From positions 1-24,523 of the forward strand of contig CAKUXT010000005.1 of NCBI GenBank assembly GCA_934700375.1: 24,523 nt of DNA, given 5' to 3'. Position numbers and translations under genes: made by a program. The notes under the pieces were generated by a model. That model saw nothing but the letters and a program-made list of their open reading frames with translations. It was not told the DNA's origin and made no database searches. Position 1 is the stretch's first letter; each line of letters begins with the position of its first letter. The stretch comes from an uncultured Bacilli bacterium (GTDB taxonomy: Bacteria; Bacillota_I; Bacilli_A; RFN20; CAG-288). Of the stretch, positions 20,742 to 24,523 are shown piece after piece.

Positions 20742-22910
20742 ATGAATAACAAAAGAGAATCCGAAATCTATTCATCAAATGAAGAAAATGAATACGAGGA
20801 GTATTCTCTTTTTCCTGCGGAAGACTATAAAACACCAGAACTGAAGAACGAAGGAAAAGAAGATTTTAAGGTGGAAGAATTCTCCTTGGGAGATGAAGAA
20901 CCGAAGAAAGAAGAAAAAGAGAAGGTCACCAATTTCGATAAACTGAAGGATAAGATCATCCCTCATTCTTCTATGATCGTTACAACAACAGCAGTCGCTG
21001 TTGTTTCAGCTTCTGTTTTAGGATTCGTTCCTGGGATAAGCGAAGACAAGAAAGAAGATAATCCGCTTGGAACAGTGATAACGGATTCTCTTGTCGACAA
21101 TTCCTCTTTCCATGAGATCTCAATTGAAGGAGACATGGAAATAGGAAGTGATGTTTCACGTTATTATGCGTTAATTGAAGAATACGGAAAAGAAGAGAAG
21201 AAAGAAGAATTTTATGCTGAACTGAATTTCACGGAGTCTCACTTCTCGTTCTATACAGACGCATTCTACGGCATTGAATCCTATCGTTATACGATTCTTG
21301 CATTAACGGGAAGCGAAGAGGAGAACGTTGTCTATTCCTCCTCTTTGATTCCGTTTGAATTTGATCAAAGTTATCAGGGAAGCTATCGTAAACTCAAGCC
21401 GACAGAAGCAAAGATCACATTCACGGAAAATGATATGTATGAGGTTGAAATCGATACAGGATATCAAAGCCCATATCCTGATGTTTTCCAATATGAGGTT
21501 TCTGCTGTTACAAGAGATGGAACAGTTCTTGATCAGTATAGAGGAACAGATTCTCTTGTGACACTTCATGTTCCATATGGAGAAGATCTCTATCTGATGT
21601 ATAAGGATGTTTCCTGTTTTGCTGACGAGGAAATCATATCAGAACAATATATGGCATCCACCTACAGTGTTGTTTCTCTTCCTCATCTTTACTTTGACAG
21701 CGAATTCGGTTTTGACGGACAGAACTTCACGTTGTCCTATCATTTCGATACAGCCTATGAAATGTCTTCTTTCCGTCTTAATCTTTATCTGGATAATGGA
21801 ACAGGAACAAAAACAAAAACAATTCAGCGCTTGGATGATGTTGGAACCGTTGTTTTGGATGATTATGAAGGCGAGATCGGAAATCTTTCTCTGTCAGGTG
21901 AGATGGAATTCAAGGATGACAGATTGGATGGCTATACGCATAAGGTCAAGATAACTGAAAATCATTATGAATTGAATTACCGTTTTGATGTCACATCATT
22001 GAGAGCGGATCTGACAGAGATGGCAACTGATATTATTCCTCTTAGCTTTGAATTTGATTATCTCCTTCCTGATAATTATTCTCTTGCCATCTATAATTCT
22101 GATAGAACAATCGATGAAAAGTTTGCACTGAAAGATTCTTATTTCCTGAAGAAGATAACTTCTCTCGATGGCGGCAATCTTACACTTGCCATTCTCTCTC
22201 CGGATGGAAGCGAATGGAAGAAAGTATCGGATTATACGATTCATAGTCTAAGTGAAGTAAAGAGCACCTATGTCGAACCTACAGTTACTCAATACGTCAA
22301 TCCGGGCGATTCCGTTGTCACTTATAACGATGATGGGACAGTCAACATCTATCGAAATGTAGGTTTTTCATCTTCCGATCCGAATATCTATTTGGATACG
22401 ATGCTATATGAGACGGTCTATGAAGACAGTACAACCGGCGAAATCAAATATCTGAATGCGGTCCATAGCAGAACAACAGGCACTTATTCAGTGATGGAAG
22501 ACTTAATAGCTTATGATTACTGTCCGCTATATTTCATCAATTACGACAAGGATGGTGTCACCTATCAGATGTACAAAGAGATGCCATCTGGAAATTTGAT
22601 ACTGCTAGACAGAGCTCCGGTCAGATATGAAGCGGGTTATGACGAAACCGACAACTCCACTAAGCTCATTATCTACAATTATTCGGATTACAACATCGAG
22701 AATGTAATCATCATCGATGGCATTTATTACTACTTCAACGAGTATGTCAAGCATGCTGACTCTTATATGGCTCTCATTGAAGGGAATGTCTTAGAGAAGC
22801 AGATGACATTGAGCATGACGTTATATGATAAACACTATGAGTCTTATTCTATCGATTGCAATATGAAAGGCAATCGATACAAAACATATACTTTCAATAT
22901 CAATGGATGA
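20742..22910 (+). CDS. Large single-pass surface protein, unknown function
   Basis: I do not recognise this 722-residue protein. The first ~70 residues are very acidic and Glu/Lys-rich, with no signal-peptide character. One hydrophobic helix follows at about 77-99 and then ~620 residues that look extracellular: beta-rich, many Tyr/Asp/Ser, few Cys, with repeated segments that may be Ig- or fibronectin-like modules. This predicts an N-in, C-out bitopic protein. The start at ATG 20742 has no ribosome site but follows directly on a perfect hairpin; no better start exists before the membrane helix. It overlaps the ribosome site of the MscS gene, which begins 14 bp later, so the two are co-transcribed and may act together in envelope or osmotic sensing, an inference from linkage only. 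Confidence 0.8.
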   Translation: MNNKRESEIYSSNEENEYEEYSLFPAEDYKTPELKNEGKEDFKVEEFSLGDEEPKKEEKEKVTNFDKLKDKIIPHSSMIVTTTAVAVVSASVLGFVPGISEDKKEDNPLGTVITDSLVDNSSFHEISIEGDMEIGSDVSRYYALIEEYGKEEKKEEFYAELNFTESHFSFYTDAFYGIESYRYTILALTGSEEENVVYSSSLIPFEFDQSYQGSYRKLKPTEAKITFTENDMYEVEIDTGYQSPYPDVFQYEVSAVTRDGTVLDQYRGTDSLVTLHVPYGEDLYLMYKDVSCFADEEIISEQYMASTYSVVSLPHLYFDSEFGFDGQNFTLSYHFDTAYEMSSFRLNLYLDNGTGTKTKTIQRLDDVGTVVLDDYEGEIGNLSLSGEMEFKDDRLDGYTHKVKITENHYELNYRFDVTSLRADLTEMATDIIPLSFEFDYLLPDNYSLAIYNSDRTIDEKFALKDSYFLKKITSLDGGNLTLAILSPDGSEWKKVSDYTIHSLSEVKSTYVEPTVTQYVNPGDSVVTYNDDGTVNIYRNVGFSSSDPNIYLDTMLYETVYEDSTTGEIKYLNAVHSRTTGTYSVMEDLIAYDYCPLYFINYDKDGVTYQMYKEMPSGNLILLDRAPVRYEAGYDETDNSTKLIIYNYSDYNIENVIIIDGIYYYFNEYVKHADSYMALIEGNVLEKQMTLSMTLYDKHYESYSIDCNMKGNRYKTYTFNING

Positions 22911-22924
22911 GGAGGAAAAGTAAT

Positions 22925-23968
22925 ATGGAAAAGAAGAAAATAAGGGTGTCGACATTGATTTCGACAATTCTGTTCAGTCTGGTTCTGCTGTTGTTTGTTC
23001 TGACCTGTATTCTTCAGCTATCGCTTCCTGAAGCAAACGGCTTTGTCTCCTGGTCAAAAGAGAACGTCGTGGACTTAAGCCTGGTACCGGACATGCTGAA
23101 AGCAAACTACAAAGTCTTCATTCATTGTCTGATTCTGATCGCATTGGTCCTCGCTTTATCCAAATTGGCCAGAATGATCTTCAGAAACATCATGCAGCGC
23201 TCTAATAGAGCAAAGACTGTCATCACCTTATTGGATGGCCTTATCAAATACGGGAGTGCAATCGCGCTCTTCTTCCTTGTCTTAAGCGCCTTCGGTGTCA
23301 ATACAAGAGCCATCTGGGAATCTGTCGGCGTCATCACTCTTATCATCGGTCTTGGTGCGCAGTCTCTTATCGCTGATATCATCGCCGGTGTCTTCATCAT
23401 CTTTGAAAATGAATACAATGTCGGTGAGATTGTCTCCATCGATGGCTTCAGAGGAACGGTATCGGAAATCGGTATCCGTGCGACAAAAATCACCGATGCG
23501 GCCGGAAATATCAAAATCATCAATAATTCCGATATCAAGAATGTCGTCAATCTCTCTCGTGAACTCTCTTTGGCTGTTGTCGACTGTGAAGTCAGTTATG
23601 ATGTTCCTCTTGAATTGGTAGAGAAGGTATTGAAAGACAATCTTCCGGCTATGAAGGAAAAGATTCCGCAGATCATTGAAGGCCCCTTCTATAAAGGTGT
23701 TTCTGAATACAAAGCAAGCAATGCCGTATTGAAGCTTCTTGCCACGTGCAAAGAAGAAGATCGTTTCCAGGTGCAAAGAGATATCTTAAGAGAATATCAT
23801 CAGATCTTCTTGCAGAATGGCATCGATTTCGATTACGAACGCTTTGTCATCGAAAAGAAAGAAAAGAAACAATACCATGTTCCTGAAGAGACAAAAGAAC
23901 AGGCCGAGAGTTTTATCGAGGAACAGAAGGTTGCCTCTAGCGGAATGGAGGAACAGCACAAAGACTGA
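22925..23968 (+). CDS. MscS-family small-conductance mechanosensitive channel
   Basis: MscS channels open under membrane tension and release solutes during osmotic downshock. The 347-residue protein has helices at about 12-33, 62-80 and 95-125. The pore-lining segment GLGAQSLIADIIAGVFIIFE lies near 142-161, followed by the beta domain start NEYNVGEIVSIDGFRGTVSEIGIRATKI, the family's clearest signature. A soluble alpha/beta domain and a charged C-terminal extension (about 310-347) follow. I chose ATG 22925 because GAGGAGG lies just upstream; an earlier in-frame ATG at 22856 would sit inside the preceding gene. It is the second gene of an operon with the 722-residue surface protein. mscS proper is one of several paralogous types, so I give no symbol. 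Confidence 0.94.
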   Translation: MEKKKIRVSTLISTILFSLVLLLFVLTCILQLSLPEANGFVSWSKENVVDLSLVPDMLKANYKVFIHCLILIALVLALSKLARMIFRNIMQRSNRAKTVITLLDGLIKYGSAIALFFLVLSAFGVNTRAIWESVGVITLIIGLGAQSLIADIIAGVFIIFENEYNVGEIVSIDGFRGTVSEIGIRATKITDAAGNIKIINNSDIKNVVNLSRELSLAVVDCEVSYDVPLELVEKVLKDNLPAMKEKIPQIIEGPFYKGVSEYKASNAVLKLLATCKEEDRFQVQRDILREYHQIFLQNGIDFDYERFVIEKKEKKQYHVPEETKEQAESFIEEQKVASSGMEEQHKD

Positions 23969-23994
23969 AGCTGCGATTTTGTGATCTTCTAGTA

Positions 23995-24026
23995 AAAAGT
24001 AACGCTTGTTATCAAAAGTTGCTTTT
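23995..24026. terminator. Possible bidirectional terminator between the MscS gene and mntP
   Basis: AAAAGTAAC (23995-24003) pairs with GTTGCTTTT (24018-24026), one wobble, around 14 nt. The stem is AT-rich. On the minus strand it ends in TTTTT and would serve mntP; on the plus strand it gives only TTTT for the MscS operon. Confidence 0.4.
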
Positions 24027-24034
24027 AAAACAAA

Positions 24035-24523
24035 TTATCTTAAAAGAGTGAAAATATAAGAGATAGATTGGAAATCAATTGCAGGTGATGTAGAGAAAGA
24101 AAGAATGCTTTCCAATAGTATTTTAAGTCCGATGGCGATAAAGACAACACCAGCGATTAGACCGGACCAGTTTTCAAGCCAGCCCCCGATTTTCTTGCCT
24201 AAGAAGATGGTAAGAAGAGATAGTAGGAATGTGACGATGCCGATGACAGAAAAGACAATCATCGCATTTGTGATCGTATAGTTAAGATAGACAAAGCCGA
24301 GTGCCAAGGCGTCGATGCTTGTCGCGACTCCCTGAACCAATATGTTAGGAATGGTAAGGATATGTTTCTTTTCTTCTTTTGCTTCTGACGGCGTTCCTTT
24401 TTCTTTCTTCTGCTTGATTCTATCTTTGATCCACTCCATGATATTCTTCAGGCCTAGAAGCGTCAGAAGAGAAAAGGCAATCCAAGGAATATAAGTTTCC
24501 AACTGCTCTTTGAAGTTATAGCC
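24035..24523 (-). CDS. mntP: Manganese efflux pump MntP, C-terminal part
   Basis: MntP (old DUF204) exports Mn2+ across the inner membrane. The frame is open to the right edge, so the N-terminal part, with its first Asp-bearing helix, is outside the window; a TTG at 24502 is not the true start. The visible 162 codons show four hydrophobic helices. One carries the family motif ATSIDALALGF, holding the conserved membrane Asp of the second repeat; it is preceded by a long basic loop (IKQKKEKGTPSEAKEEKKH). WSGLIAGVVFIAIGLKILLE is the usual last helix. The stop is at 24035. In many bacteria this gene is controlled by an Mn riboswitch or MntR; any such site lies beyond this window. Confidence 0.92.
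   Translation of the reverse strand, partial: GYNFKEQLETYIPWIAFSLLTLLGLKNIMEWIKDRIKQKKEKGTPSEAKEEKKHILTIPNILVQGVATSIDALALGFVYLNYTITNAMIVFSVIGIVTFLLSLLTIFLGKKIGGWLENWSGLIAGVVFIAIGLKILLESILSFSTSPAIDFQSISYIFTLLR

Overview
The window reads as a chromosomal segment of a low-to-moderate GC member of the Bacillota. The secA–prfB pair, a YitT-family protein, Shine-Dalgarno sites of the AAGGAGG type, Lys-rich lipoprotein signal peptides and UGA used as a stop (an RF2 gene is present) all fit. An Erysipelotrichia-like or related gut Bacilli lineage is my best guess. That is inferred from gene style, not from a search.

Layout, left to right. (1) 1-1998: 3' part of a large surface protein with two lectin-like beta-sandwich regions, then a strong terminator. 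(2) 2118-7063: secA, prfB (with its programmed +1 frameshift at codon 26) and a YitT-family membrane protein, read from a good sigma-A promoter and ended by a UUCG-loop terminator. (3) 7045-12657: an accessory block. Lipoprotein gene 1 (+) and lipoprotein gene 2 (-) flank a Fic-domain/winged-helix gene (-). (4) 12870-18971: nudF-like Nudix hydrolase (-), diverging from rdgB, a four-helix membrane protein, pth and mfd (+), which look like one operon. (5) 18978-20741: a small lipoprotein gene (-) that looks leaderless, an AT-rich membrane protein gene (+) behind a regulated promoter and a short upstream ORF, and a 467-bp stretch holding a probably decayed small ORF. (6) 20742-23968: a 722-aa single-pass surface protein paired with an MscS-type channel, entered through a perfect 13-bp hairpin that abuts the start codon. 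(7) 24035-24523: the 3' part of mntP (-).

How the genes work together. secA and prfB serve export and translation termination. rdgB and nudF sanitise nucleotide pools, pth recycles peptidyl-tRNA, and mfd couples repair to stalled transcription. The 722-aa protein and MscS channel share an operon and presumably act at the membrane.

The least ordinary part is the fic/lipoprotein block. The fic promoter carries five GAAATAAC-type half-sites in strictly alternating orientation at exact 26-bp steps. One more inverted pair with the same 26-bp step lies upstream of lipoprotein gene 1. A ~46-bp direct repeat joins the end of the yitT operon to the 3' end of fic. Both lipoprotein genes share a ~75-nt leader in which a hairpin loops out the only purine-rich ribosome-binding-like tract, 21-22 nt from the AUG. 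I infer a Fic-controlled surface-lipoprotein module; nothing here proves it. No tRNA, rRNA, CRISPR array, transposase or phage gene was seen.
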